From positions 361,035-425,034 of the forward strand of contig NZ_JACSPQ010000001.1 in assembly GCF_014837055.1 (NCBI RefSeq): 64,000 bases of DNA, given 5' to 3'. Under the pieces are notes generated by a model, which saw only the letters and a program-made list of their open reading frames with translations, searched no databases and was not told where the DNA came from. The translations under genes were made by a program, and so were the position numbers. This document shows positions 16,861-25,898 of the stretch, in pieces. This DNA comes from Phocaeicola faecium (lineage in GTDB: Bacteria > Bacteroidota > Bacteroidia > Bacteroidales > Bacteroidaceae). How positions within the stretch are numbered: position 1 is the stretch's first letter; each line of letters starts with the position of its first letter.

Positions 16861-17802
16861 TCAGAGTTTCTTGAACTCTTCAAGGTCGTAGGTGTCAAGT
16901 CTCGGTCGCAGACGTGTAGCCTTGCGCAACAGTTTGGAGATATGCCGCTGGTGGTCGGACGGATTGTCTTTGGAGGCGGCCTTGAGGTTGCTCGCCAACT
17001 GTGCGCCGTTGTTGAGCGGCCAGAACTTCCCGAAGATTACCCATTTCCCTTTCCTAATTTTGAGGGCTGCGCACATCGCGTTGGCGATATAGGCATAAAG
17101 CGTCCGGTTGATTTCGTCATCCTCCTTTTTCATCAGCGGTTGGAAGTCCGCATCCAGATAACCGTCCTCCCGGAACAGCACGAGTAAGAACAGCGCATCG
17201 TTGGTCTGCAACGCTTCGGGCAACTTTTTTACCAATTCAGGTTGTAGCTGTGAAACGAGGGTGTCGTAGTGCCTGATTTCATCCTCCTGCTTCATCGGCA
17301 TTGATGATGCGGATATTGAAAGTACAGTTTCGATATGGCTGTCGGTCTGTTCTTTTGTAGTTTGCGGTTTTTTCGGCATGAGCTTGTTCCACCGTTGGAA
17401 CAGCCACGACTTAACCTGCTTCCCGTAAGCCATCCCGATGATGTAGGGCAGCAGGAAAAGCACGGCAAAAAGTGAAACCATGACGATGACCGTGCTCCAG
17501 TCCAGATGTTTGTCAGGCGTGAGGATAAATGCAAGCAACAACGAAATCACAAACCAAGAGGCCGTTAAAACAGAACGGTCTTTGGAAAGCCATTTGTCTA
17601 TGATAATGTCATACAAAAGGAAAAATTCTATAACCAGTCCAATCCAACCGACAATTGACAAGGCGGTAAAGACAAATGCAGCCGTGGTTGCTTCCATACG
17701 GAAAGCAACGGCAGCTACCAACCCGAATGCGGTTGCGGCTACCACTGTAAGCGGTAACAGCATTGTAAGAAAGTTATCGGACAATCGTTTCATCGCATAC
17801 AT
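16861..17802 (-). CDS. Four-segment membrane protein of unknown function next to the recombinases
   Basis: A 313-aa protein. The N-terminal half has about four hydrophobic segments (TMLLPLTVVAATAFGLVAAV, AAFVFTALSIVGWIGLVIEF, ASWFVISLLLAFILTP, IVMVSLFAVLFLLPYIIGM). The C-terminal 170 residues are soluble and helical (HYDTLVSQLQPELVKKLPEA, KGKWVIFGKFWPLNNGAQLA). It starts 5 bp from the end of the recombinase gene and is probably in its operon. I do not recognise a function. Surface exclusion or a signalling role is possible but speculative. Confidence 0.6.
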   Translation of the reverse strand: MYAMKRLSDNFLTMLLPLTVVAATAFGLVAAVAFRMEATTAAFVFTALSIVGWIGLVIEFFLLYDIIIDKWLSKDRSVLTASWFVISLLLAFILTPDKHLDWSTVIVMVSLFAVLFLLPYIIGMAYGKQVKSWLFQRWNKLMPKKPQTTKEQTDSHIETVLSISASSMPMKQEDEIRHYDTLVSQLQPELVKKLPEALQTNDALFLLVLFREDGYLDADFQPLMKKEDDEINRTLYAYIANAMCAALKIRKGKWVIFGKFWPLNNGAQLASNLKAASKDNPSDHQRHISKLLRKATRLRPRLDTYDLEEFKKL

Positions 17803-17807
17803 CAGGT

Positions 17808-18959
17808 TTAGTCCTTAAAAATTTCATTGACACGGTTGACAGCTTCGTCTTTCTTCTGGTCGATAATCTTCGCGTAAATCTGCGTTGTGGAAATGTTCTT
17901 GTGTCCGAGCAGCTTGCTTGTGGTAAAAATGTCAACATCCAGTGTAAGCATCATGGTGGCGAAGGTATGACGGCTGACATGGTAGGTCACGTGCTTGTTT
18001 ATGCCAGCCGCCTTCGCCCATTTGTCAAGGATGATGCAGATACGGCTTTCAGAAGGAAGGTCGAAAACCTTGTCTCCGTCTTTGGCATCGCCACGTTCCG
18101 GTAACCATTTCATTGCTTGTTTTGACAATGGCAGATAAATCGGGTCGTTGGTCTTTTCCATGACGGTGAACACACGCCACTGGTCGCCGTCCTTGTGTAT
18201 GTCGCCCCATGTCAGACCGACAACATCGCTGATGCGCAAGGCGCAATAGCACGAGAACAGGAAAGCCTGCTTCACGGCAGGACGGGTAGGACATTCCGTT
18301 GCAATGAGTTTTTTCAGTTCGTCAATCTGCAGGAACTCGCGCTTACTTTCGGGGCGGTGGATGCGGTCGGCTGCTGCAATATGCGTGAACGGGTTTTCGG
18401 AAAGATAGTCGTTGCGCACAGCCCAGTTCAGCATGGCACTAAGCACCGTGACATACCCTGTGGCGGTGGTCATGGAAATAGGTCGGTTTGTCCGTGCCTT
18501 GTAATCGTTCCGCAGGAAATTCATGAAAGCCATGCAATAGTCCTTGTCAAGCATCCTGATGGGAACATCGCCACGGAATTGGAATGTAGCTTTCCGTATG
18601 GAATTGACACCCCGTATCATAGAGTGCTTACCGTTGTCCTCCAGCCATCTTGCATAGCGGTCAAGCAACTCAGACAACTTAATGCGGCCACGCAATGTCG
18701 CGTTGGAAACGCCTTTTTCATTATTGGTAAGTTCGACGATGCGGTCAGCCTTAATCTTGTTCGCCAAAGCCATGTTGTGCTGGTTCATGGCACGGCTTGC
18801 CGGGTCAATCTCCGGAACGAGATAAAGTTTGAGAAACTCATAAGTACGTTTCCCGTTGCGGTAAATATCCAGATAGATAGACTTGTTTCCGTTCTGCAAC
18901 TCCTTGAAGCGGATACGGACAGGCTCTTTCGCCTTGATAACTTTCTTGGGTCTGGGCAT
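17808..18959 (-). CDS. int: Tyrosine recombinase of IME-1 (canonical)
   Basis: A 383-aa integrase: N-terminal SAM-like core-binding domain (about 110-200, KLSELLDRYARWLEDNGKH) and C-terminal catalytic domain. Catalytic residues are visible: first Arg in CALRISDVVGLTWGDI, Lys in KTNDPIYLPL, HxxR in YHVSRHTFATMM, second His in LLGHKNISTTQ and the Tyr nucleophile in QIYAKIID. All needed residues are present. It lies upstream of the membrane-protein gene and just downstream of a second, degenerate recombinase. It should catalyse integration at the TGGTGGA core. Confidence 0.93.
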   Translation of the reverse strand: MPRPKKVIKAKEPVRIRFKELQNGNKSIYLDIYRNGKRTYEFLKLYLVPEIDPASRAMNQHNMALANKIKADRIVELTNNEKGVSNATLRGRIKLSELLDRYARWLEDNGKHSMIRGVNSIRKATFQFRGDVPIRMLDKDYCMAFMNFLRNDYKARTNRPISMTTATGYVTVLSAMLNWAVRNDYLSENPFTHIAAADRIHRPESKREFLQIDELKKLIATECPTRPAVKQAFLFSCYCALRISDVVGLTWGDIHKDGDQWRVFTVMEKTNDPIYLPLSKQAMKWLPERGDAKDGDKVFDLPSESRICIILDKWAKAAGINKHVTYHVSRHTFATMMLTLDVDIFTTSKLLGHKNISTTQIYAKIIDQKKDEAVNRVNEIFKD

Positions 18960-18992
18960 GGTGATATGTTTTTATTGATTATTCGTTTTGAG

Positions 18993-20090
18993 TTATTTGT
19001 TCTTATCTCCAGTATGGCTTGCGGCAACCATTTTCATATATCCTTTCATCGTCTTGGGTGTCATCCCAAGCATACAACTGACAGTGCCTATGTCAGTGCC
19101 AGTAGTGAGCAATAGATATATAAAGGTGTTCTGCGCAAGCCGGAAACTCAACGGCTGGTGCAGTCCTGCGTTCTTGCCCCATTGCGACAGGATGTTTCTG
19201 ATTTCAGTGCCTTTCGGCAATCCTTTGAATACAAGTCCGCGGTGGTTTGCCGTTTCAGGCAACCATCGCATTGATATCGCAGTCAACGGCACGGATGACT
19301 TCCTTGAATGCACTTCAATGGTTGTCCTGCCTTCATTCGTCTTTATGTCTTTCCATTTTAGTGAGAGGACATCGGCAAAAGATAGATAAGTGAAGATGCT
19401 CAACATGAAAGCCTGTTTGACTTGTGGTCTTGACATCACAGGGCAGGGTGTGTCCATCAAAGCCTTTATTTCGTCAATGGTCAGAAACTTTTTCAACGGA
19501 CGCTCCCTTGTAATTCGCCCGTGGATGTTCACAAAGCGGAGAGGGTTTACACCTATTATACCATTGGCAACGGCGTTGTTGAGCGTGCTGCTGAAAAGAT
19601 AGATGAACGCCCTTGCCGTTGTCATGCTGATTTTACCGAACTGTGCAGTATAGTCCTTATGCAGAAAGTCAACCAGTCCGTCACAGTAGCTTTCATCAAT
19701 GTCAACCACTTTTGTGTCTAATCCACGATAAGCCATCACCGCCTTTTTCATGCACCTTATATTATTGGCTGAAGATATATCTCCCTTATCAAAGATGATT
19801 TTCTCATATTCGTCAATGGCTTCGCCTATGCGCATGGGTGATGATTCTTTGGTCTCTATGCCGAAACGCACGGCAAGCAATCCGTTCTCTTTTTCGATAC
19901 GGATGGCCTCGGCTTCTTTCATCGTCCGCTTGTTTGCGCTGATGTTCTTCTTGGATGTTTCGGGTAACAAATAGAGATGGAGGGCTTCGCGGATGCGTTT
20001 GCCGCCCTTGTAATAGTCAAGGTAGATGGACTTTTCCCCATTATCTATCTCTTTGTATTTAAGTGCGATATGCGATTTTTTAGCGGTCAT
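18993..20090 (-). CDS. Second tyrosine recombinase of IME-1, catalytic residues degenerate
   Basis: A 365-aa homologue of the neighbouring integrase, with the same N-terminal arm and core-binding layout (HIALKYKEIDNGEKSIYLDY, RIGEAIDEYEKII). In the catalytic domain the first Arg is replaced (TYLSFADVLSLKW, against CALRISDV). The HxxRH box reads FRLAQNTF. The LGH motif reads LGMTPK. The Tyr is kept (KGYMKMV). With Arg I, Arg II and both His gone, it should not cleave DNA alone. It may act as a partner or directionality subunit in a heteromeric complex. It is the gene closest to the right end, about 210 bp away. Confidence 0.85.
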   Translation of the reverse strand: MTAKKSHIALKYKEIDNGEKSIYLDYYKGGKRIREALHLYLLPETSKKNISANKRTMKEAEAIRIEKENGLLAVRFGIETKESSPMRIGEAIDEYEKIIFDKGDISSANNIRCMKKAVMAYRGLDTKVVDIDESYCDGLVDFLHKDYTAQFGKISMTTARAFIYLFSSTLNNAVANGIIGVNPLRFVNIHGRITRERPLKKFLTIDEIKALMDTPCPVMSRPQVKQAFMLSIFTYLSFADVLSLKWKDIKTNEGRTTIEVHSRKSSVPLTAISMRWLPETANHRGLVFKGLPKGTEIRNILSQWGKNAGLHQPLSFRLAQNTFIYLLLTTGTDIGTVSCMLGMTPKTMKGYMKMVAASHTGDKNK

Positions 20091-20301
20091 ATAAACTCTA
20101 TTTTGTTACTATATAGTCATTTTTCCGATACAAAACTATAAACTAATTTCAAAAGTAACAAAATAGTAGCAAATAAAGTAACAAAATTAACCCGATTTAG
20201 CGAAAATAGGAATTTATCATCTGTTTTGAAAAATAGTGTAAAACATTGATATATAGCTATTATAAATTCCTTTTGTTTCTGATTTATTCTGATGGAAAAC
20301 A

Positions 20302-20321
20302 TATATAAAGATAATGGTGGA
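20302..20321. repeat. Right attachment site of IME-1
   Basis: TATATAAAGA (20,302-20,311) is the inverted partner of the left-end decamer. The core TGGTGGA at 20,315-20,321 lies in the QLFHH codons of traK. About 200 AT-rich bases between it and the recombinase start (20,090) probably contain arm sites and the recombinase promoter. Confidence 0.8.
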
Positions 20322-20550
20322 ACAGCTGTATGTGCGCCTTGGCCTCCATGGTGAAGTTGGCTTCCAGCCGTGCACGCTCGGCAAGAAACGGAATATCTCC
20401 GTCAAGTACATAAATCTGCTGCCTTTCCTCATTGACCAGAGAAATGCAGCACCAGACCGTAAAGGCACAGATGACGGTGCAGCCTCCGATTACCGCAAAT
20501 ACCGTCATCATGGCCAGTCTGGTTTTCTGTGCAAGGGATTCAATAAGCAT
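20322..20550 (-). pseudogene. traK: traK, 5' part (gene split by IME-1)
   Basis: This encodes the first 78 residues of TraK: a short cytoplasmic start, one membrane segment (MMTVFAVIGGCTVICAFTVW) and the start of the periplasmic domain (EERQQIYVLDGDIPFLAERA...HIQLFH). The frame then runs into IME-1 sequence and stops at about 20,284 after nine or so foreign residues. The 3' part is at 2295-2655. It lies 19 bp downstream of traJ, the normal order. A truncated membrane-anchored peptide might be made. Confidence 0.9.
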
Positions 20551-20569
20551 ATTGTAAAAAGATTTGAAG

Positions 20570-21697
20570 TTATTTGACTAATGACCTGACAGCCGAACCT
20601 GTTCCTCTCATGGCAGAACCTGCCGCACCTCCGGCCATGGCACCTGCAGTAGTGGTGATACCCATTGCAGCCGAACCGGCAACGGAACCTGTACCCGAAC
20701 TTACCCCTCCCGGAATCAGCCATGAAGCCACTTCAGGAACGAAGCGTATGATATAGGTCCCCACGAGCATACCCATGGCATACATACAGTTGGAGCCTAT
20801 TCCCTGCAGTCCCAGTGCGCCAATCTGTTCCCAAGAGTTTACCGAGCCATGAAGCAGATGGTCGTATGCCACCAGATCCTGCTGCAGGTTATAAAGAAGG
20901 ATGAAGTCTATATAATAGATGCACATATAGGTCACGAATCCCCATAACGAGAGGGAAAGGAACTTGGACATCCACTGGCTCCAGGCCGAGTTCCATGGCG
21001 GTGCCAGCGAGAGGGCAAACATGATCGGACAGAATATCATCATGATGGCCATGAAAATCCTCTGTGCCACGAGCATCCCGTAATACGACATCTGGAAAAT
21101 CAGTTCCCCGACAAAACGTATGACATCGTTTATCCATTCACTGACCTTCGTCTCAGCCGCCACAGCAGCCCTCTGGGCGTAGTTGTTGATGGTCGAGCCC
21201 AGATTCTCCACATTATATATCAGCTTGTCCCACCATGCAGCATCCTGACCGATTTCGGCCACCTGCTTTGCCGTGGCTATGGAGTCCTGTACGGTTCTCA
21301 GCCTGTCGAGATATTCACTCTGTTTCTGTGCTACCTTCAGCTCGAAGGTCGCCACTTCCTTGTTCTTTGCCTTGGCCATAGCCCATGTAGCGGACTCCAG
21401 ACTCTTTCCCGGAACCTGCAGAGCCGAGCATATCCATGAAGAGGATGAAATACACAGGGAAATGCCAATGATACGCAACAGCTTCATGACATCCATACCA
21501 CGCCTTCCGAGCATCATCATCCAGCATTCGTATGAACCGACACACAGGGCCAGGCACAGACCGAGAGCCTTTGCCATTGAAACGGCATCACCGAGAACGG
21601 CCACATTGGGAAATGTCTCCATGGCCGTCAGCAGCTTTTCCAGACTTTCGTCAATAGCCGGAAGGCCTATTGTCAGCGGAATAAACAATAAATCCAT
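20570..21697 (-). CDS. traJ: Conjugative transposon protein TraJ
   Basis: A 375-aa polytopic membrane protein (segments at about 50-70, 80-100, 210-235, 255-280, 315-335). It has the TraJ signature region QMSYYGMLVAQRIFMAIMMI, then FCPIMFALSLAPPWNSAWSQ, WMSKFLSLSLWGFVTY, and a Gly/Ala/Ser-rich tail. TraJ is the VirB6/TrbL-like inner-membrane channel component of Bacteroidetes conjugation systems. It lies between the gene at 21,730 and traK, 32 bp and 19 bp away. Length is normal and no damage is visible. Confidence 0.9.
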   Translation of the reverse strand: MDLLFIPLTIGLPAIDESLEKLLTAMETFPNVAVLGDAVSMAKALGLCLALCVGSYECWMMMLGRRGMDVMKLLRIIGISLCISSSSWICSALQVPGKSLESATWAMAKAKNKEVATFELKVAQKQSEYLDRLRTVQDSIATAKQVAEIGQDAAWWDKLIYNVENLGSTINNYAQRAAVAAETKVSEWINDVIRFVGELIFQMSYYGMLVAQRIFMAIMMIFCPIMFALSLAPPWNSAWSQWMSKFLSLSLWGFVTYMCIYYIDFILLYNLQQDLVAYDHLLHGSVNSWEQIGALGLQGIGSNCMYAMGMLVGTYIIRFVPEVASWLIPGGVSSGTGSVAGSAAMGITTTAGAMAGGAAGSAMRGTGSAVRSLVK

Positions 21698-21729
21698 ATC
21701 TTAAAATGTTATTTGTTTTTACTTGTTTT

Positions 21730-22416
21730 TCAATAATGTGTAGCAGCAACGGCACAAAGATGTGCAGTCCTGTTGACCAGTTCTGCCATCCTGGATTTGG
21801 CTTCCTCGTATGCCTTCTGCCGCTTGGCGTTCTCCAGCCCATAACCGACACCGGTTTTGTGTATATAGGCTATATCCGCACAGAGTATTTCATTCTGGCG
21901 GCTCAGCTCGTCCACCTGATAGCGGAGCTTGCCGTTACTCTTCTGCATACAGTAGAGCAGTCCGTCCGTGATACAGTCCTGCATACGGTTGAACTCGTTC
22001 TTGTAAGTGGCATACATCAGGTCAACATTTCTGTCAGCCTCCCTTGCCAGTTCTTCCTTATACAGTTCCTCGATATATTTGCGCTCACTCTCCACTTTTT
22101 TGATTTTCTGCCTCTGCGTCTCTTCGGCGGTCACACGCACCGGCATGATACGCTTCACATCAGACTTTGGTTCCTTGAAACGGACACGGAATCCGGAGTT
22201 GAACCAGTCCCATTTCCAGTACATTTCCGCACCTGAGTATTTCTTATGCAGGAAAAAGTAATACCAGTCCGGAGCAAAATCCCACGGACCGTTTTCCATA
22301 GACTTCCACTGCTTCTGCTTTTCACTGTCACTTACTATGCTTTGGGCATTGGATGTAAATATGATACATGATACTGCCAGACACATGATTATTGTAAATA
22401 TTCTTTTAACCTGCAT
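21730..22416 (-). CDS. Conjugation-operon periplasmic protein (TraI-region)
   Basis: A 228-aa secreted protein with signal peptide (RIFTIIMCLAVSCIIFTSNA) and a long helical, charged C-terminal half (ETQRQKIKKVESERKYIEEL). The middle has an aromatic stretch (WDFAPDWYYFFLHKKYSGAE). It overlaps the upstream gene by 11 bp and precedes traJ, the place of TraI/DUF4141-type proteins, but it does not look like the common TraI. It is probably a VirB5-like accessory factor; that is inference from position and secretion. Confidence 0.55.
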   Translation of the reverse strand: MQVKRIFTIIMCLAVSCIIFTSNAQSIVSDSEKQKQWKSMENGPWDFAPDWYYFFLHKKYSGAEMYWKWDWFNSGFRVRFKEPKSDVKRIMPVRVTAEETQRQKIKKVESERKYIEELYKEELAREADRNVDLMYATYKNEFNRMQDCITDGLLYCMQKSNGKLRYQVDELSRQNEILCADIAYIHKTGVGYGLENAKRQKAYEEAKSRMAELVNRTAHLCAVAATHY

Positions 22417-23101
22417 ATCCCTGATTCCATTTGTTGATTACACGCTCAGCTATCTCATTCTTCACATTGGAGTTCAGTATCTCCCAGATATAGTCCGGCT
22501 TCCATCCGCAGTCCGTGACAAGGAAACAATACAGGTTGGCATTGTCTATTATGTACCTTGCCCTGTCGATGGAAGCCTTCAGTGTCATTACCAGATTCAG
22601 CTTCTCATCCATGGAAGCCTTCATCAGGTTTATACCCGAAGCGGCTACGGATGCATACAGTCTGTAGCAGTGTTGTATCTCCCTTGATATTGCCACGTCG
22701 GCATCGGCATAATACCATGCTACGAAAGGCTTCTTTGATACATGACTGAAAGTATTGCCGGTAAAGTCCTTGTATTCCGTTACCAGCTGATACAGTGAGT
22801 TGGCCGTTGAAGAAATGGCACCGGCCAGTACCAGGTACGAATAGGCATTGTTCAGCCTTGTATCCAGAGTGGTCCGGACATCATTGAACTTTTCCGCACC
22901 CTTTTCAATGAGCGACTGCTCGCCATAGCTTGTAGCCACCCTTGTCAGAGCCTTGTCCTCGTCCTTCTTTATGGCCTTGTGCAGGGCAATGAGTGCTTCT
23001 ATGGTCGGCAGGTCTTTGGGTATTATGAAAGCGGAAGCCTTTACAGGCAGCAACAGCATTATAATACCGGCTGATATGATACTTATATTCCTGAGTTTCA
23101 T
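22406..23101 (-). CDS. Conjugation-operon secreted protein, helical
   Basis: About 231 aa from the ATG at 23,101, which places the signal peptide (NISIISAGIIMLLLPVKASA) at the start. The rest is mostly helical (EALIALHKAIKKDEDKALTR, RLNNAYSYLVLAGAISSTAN, MDEKLNLVMTLKASIDRARY). It is one of three consecutive secreted helical proteins between traG and traJ. I do not recognise a named family. A role in pilus or channel assembly is inferred from operon position. Confidence 0.5.
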   Translation of the reverse strand: MKLRNISIISAGIIMLLLPVKASAFIIPKDLPTIEALIALHKAIKKDEDKALTRVATSYGEQSLIEKGAEKFNDVRTTLDTRLNNAYSYLVLAGAISSTANSLYQLVTEYKDFTGNTFSHVSKKPFVAWYYADADVAISREIQHCYRLYASVAASGINLMKASMDEKLNLVMTLKASIDRARYIIDNANLYCFLVTDCGWKPDYIWEILNSNVKNEIAERVINKWNQGYAG

Positions 23102-23120
23102 GACAGAGATATATGAAAGG

Positions 23121-23861
23121 TTAATAATTTGAAGCAACCAGGCCGTTCCAGTCCTGTACAAGATTTCCCACATGATTTTTCATGGTTACCACATTTGCCC
23201 ATCCTTCAGGGTCAATGGCAAAGAAGAGGTCGTTTGCAGTGGCATACTGTGCCATCAGAACCATTCCTTCCACCTTGTAGCGTATCCTGTTCAGGTCAGT
23301 ATAGATGCTGTTGGCCAGTGTCAGCCTATCATACCTGTCCAGCAGGTTGTAGCCGTCATCCTTTTTTTCGGCAGTTGCCTGTCCCTGCAACGGATTGGGA
23401 ATTCTGGCATTGTTCACGATATTGACAAAGTTGCCGACCAGCTGCTGTGTTTCCGCTACAAGATTGCCGAGTTCGTTCAGACAGAGCAGCTTGTTTGAAA
23501 ATTTGGCCCTGTTTACCGTACTGACAAGTACCGGAACATTTCGCAGAATATCCAGAGCGCACAGGCCTATTTCCTTATAATAAAGACTTTCAGTCCCGAA
23601 ACCGGATATGTTCTCCATGCTCAGCTTATATAATTCCTTCATTGTAGCCATGCTTACCGTATAGAGTTCCACCTTCTGTTTCTTGGCTGCAATGGTATCC
23701 ACACGCTGGTTGTGCTGCTCCTCGATAAGTTTCTGTGAAGCGGTATTGGCCAGGACAATCTTCAGACAGTTACGGTCGAATACGATTCTCCATGCAGCAG
23801 ACATATTGGCTGATGTCGATACCAGCAGTATCGCAATCAGCATGAATCTGAATTTTACCAT
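23121..23861 (-). CDS. Conjugation-operon secreted protein after traG
   Basis: A 246-aa protein with signal peptide (RFMLIAILLVSTSANMSAA) and a helical body (ELYTVSMATMKELYKLSMEN, ETQQLVGNFVNIVNNARIPN). It ends in an Asp/Trp-containing tail (HVGNLVQDWNGLVASNY). Its start overlaps the end of traG by 7 bp. Similar length and placement to TraH/TraI-like genes of Bacteroidetes elements, but the sequence is not diagnostic. It resembles the next gene in layout, so the two may be distant paralogues. Confidence 0.5.
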   Translation of the reverse strand: MVKFRFMLIAILLVSTSANMSAAWRIVFDRNCLKIVLANTASQKLIEEQHNQRVDTIAAKKQKVELYTVSMATMKELYKLSMENISGFGTESLYYKEIGLCALDILRNVPVLVSTVNRAKFSNKLLCLNELGNLVAETQQLVGNFVNIVNNARIPNPLQGQATAEKKDDGYNLLDRYDRLTLANSIYTDLNRIRYKVEGMVLMAQYATANDLFFAIDPEGWANVVTMKNHVGNLVQDWNGLVASNY

Positions 23862-25396
23862 AGTGACATAACTTTTTGATGTTGGTTGACTTTTCTTGCA
23901 AACTCCAGATACAGAAGCCCTCCATCCGCCTTGCGGTCTTCCTCAATACGTGTGATGGCCTCCTGCAGCGTACCGTACCGGGCAAGATAAATCTTCAGTG
24001 CCTCCTTTTCGGTACGTTCAGTAGTATATGCCCAGTAGCATTCAGGTGCTTCCTCCACACCGTACACATCCGAGTGCTGTCCCCGGCAAATCCACACCTC
24101 CTTGAAGTAGCTTCTTCCCTCATGGTTGTTCAACGCATTGATGGTGAAAATCTGCTGACGCTGTATGTCAGTGAGTCCCAGAATGGCTGCAATATCCTCA
24201 TACCTGTCCTTGAACTTGGTCTGGTCAAGCAGAATCTTCACATCAGAGTTGTTGATGATGGCCTCCTTCACAATAGGGGAATCAATCACGTCATTAAGCT
24301 CCTGAGTAACCACACCGGCTATTCCGTGGAACTTCCGGACGGTCTTATACAAATACTTTATATATTCCGCCATGGTAGGTGATGCTATTGCCTTCCATGC
24401 CTCTTCGATGATAAGAGCCTTCCGTCCCTTTTTGATACGCATCTTCTGCAGGAACACGTCCATGATAATCAGCACCACAATCGGGAAAAGCACCGGATCA
24501 TCCTTTATCTTGTCAATCTCGAATACAATGAAACGCTCGTCAAACAGGTTAATGTCCAGGTCAGAGTTCAGCGTCATCTCCAGCTCGCCGCCACGGTAGA
24601 ACTGTTTCAGTATGGCTGCAAAGTCATGTATATTGAAACTTATCTTCTCCAACTGTGTAATCTGCGGAATGCGCTCCAGGGCAAACTCATAATAGGAATT
24701 GAACGAGAGCTCCTGAACCTTCAGCCGGCGCTTCTGTTCCTCCATGTGGTCAATCTGCCTGTCTATCTTAATCAGCATGGAATTGTTATAAAGTTCCCTC
24801 TTATATTTACCGATAATGGCAAGTGCACGTTCCTTTTCCGATTCTGTGGCCGCTTCATCATTAATCAGAGCAGTCAGTGAACGGCACTGTCGTATCAGCT
24901 TCAGACGGCGTACTTCTGAAGGCAGCAGCAGTGCACGGTTTTCTGGCTTTTCCTGCGCCTCTTCCGCATTTATCTGCCTGTCGATGTCCTCCATGCTGTG
25001 CGTGTACTGTTCGTAGTCATCCTCCATCTTGGCGGCAACCAAGAGTTTCTGTCTCAAAGCCTCACGCTCACTGTCACTGAACCTTTCAAACGGATTGAAA
25101 TATGCCTCATAGTATTCCACGATGGTCTGGTTTATCAGCATGTCTTCAATCTTGGAAGGAAATGCGTTACCCTTGAATATCAGGAATATCAGCGATTTAA
25201 GGAAGTTCTTCTTCTCACCGAAATTGAGTTCATATTCTTCCTTAGTAACCTTGAACGGATTCATGGAGATGGGCTTCTCCTTCGAGTATGATATGTATGT
25301 ACCCTTGTAATATCCGCATATACCTTCGTAGGAGTCACCCGTATCCACCATAACCACATCCGTATTCTGTTCCAGCAGCTGACGTACCACACTGTT
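23855..25396 (-). pseudogene. traG: traG, 3' part (gene split by IME-2)
   Basis: This encodes about 513 residues of the C-terminal part of the TraG ATPase, starting right after Walker A (NSVVRQLLEQNTDVVMVDTG). It contains an arm-like insertion rich in charged helices, the Walker B-like KKGRKALIIEEAWKAIASP, and the sensor region GIAGVVTQELNDVIDSPIV. The 5' part with Walker A is at 33,976-35,259. An ATG at the junction (25,399) could give a truncated protein lacking Walker A, which would be inactive. Rejoining at the 9-bp core gives one continuous protein of about 944 aa. TraG is the VirB4-like ATPase that energises channel assembly. Confidence 0.92.
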
Positions 25397-25405
25397 CATG
25401 TGGAA
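25397..25405. repeat. Left core repeat of IME-2
   Basis: CATGTGGAA is identical to 33,967-33,975. Flanks differ on the element side (TACATATG here, TTTTTCTC before the right copy). Confidence 0.85.
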
Positions 25406-25898
25406 TACATATGAGAGAGTTTTTGTTGCTGAATATCAGCAATATAAGAAAATAAAGGTACAAAAATCCGGCAAGGGAGAAACGGGGTATAAAAGCTGTT
25501 TTTTGAGGAAGTGAGAGGATAGGAAGAAGAAGCGTGTGAAGATGAAAATTTAACAAAAACTTAACAATCGGTAGGCATTTTTACCTTTTGCCGCAAGTCT
25601 GTCGGAACGGGGGCAGAACAGCAGAGGACTTGTCGGGGAATTGCTTGACATGATTGATTTTTAGCATGTTTTGCGCATTGAGAGCCAATAGGGGTACAAA
25701 TGGCGTATGAAATAAGTCTTAAAACTCTGATTTTTGCTCTGCGAAGAAGGTCATTGATAGGAAATTCACTACCTTTGTATTTGGATTGTGGATTGGAGCA
25801 ACTTTATTCAAGACATACGAAATAAAAAGTTGCATTCGAGATGCAATGTTTTTATAGTTTTTGCATTTTTATAATAGCTAACAATTAAAAAGATAAAA
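25406..25898. other. Left-end non-coding region of IME-2
   Basis: About 490 bases without a supported gene. Two TTAACA-type repeats around 25,550-25,568 may be recombinase arm sites. A TACCTTTG core at 25,770-25,777 probably marks the promoter of the DUF4377 lipoprotein gene, although it lies 120 bp upstream. The long minus-strand frame here is the read-through of the broken traG and is not a gene. Confidence 0.45.

Larger units (their letters stand above)
2656..20321. mobile_element. IME-1: integrative mobilizable element inserted in traK
   Basis: The element lies between two copies of the core TGGTGGA (2656-2662 and 20,315-20,321). Just inside each core is the inverted decamer TCTTTATATA (2666-2675, and its complement at 20,302-20,311). 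In the excised circle these would flank the core symmetrically with a 13-bp spacer, as expected of a tyrosine-recombinase core site. Contents, left to right: XRE and ORF6N genes, a fimbrial operon with AraC regulator, a mobilization cluster (small membrane protein, relaxase, MobA-like), two HTH-type genes, a membrane protein and two tyrosine recombinases next to the right end. Boundaries are supported by exact in-frame restoration of traK. Confidence 0.9.

Noticed and set aside
25335-25556. Minus-strand frame at the left end of IME-2
   Set aside because: It overlaps the start of the traG 3' part in another frame and runs into AT-rich element sequence; not a gene.
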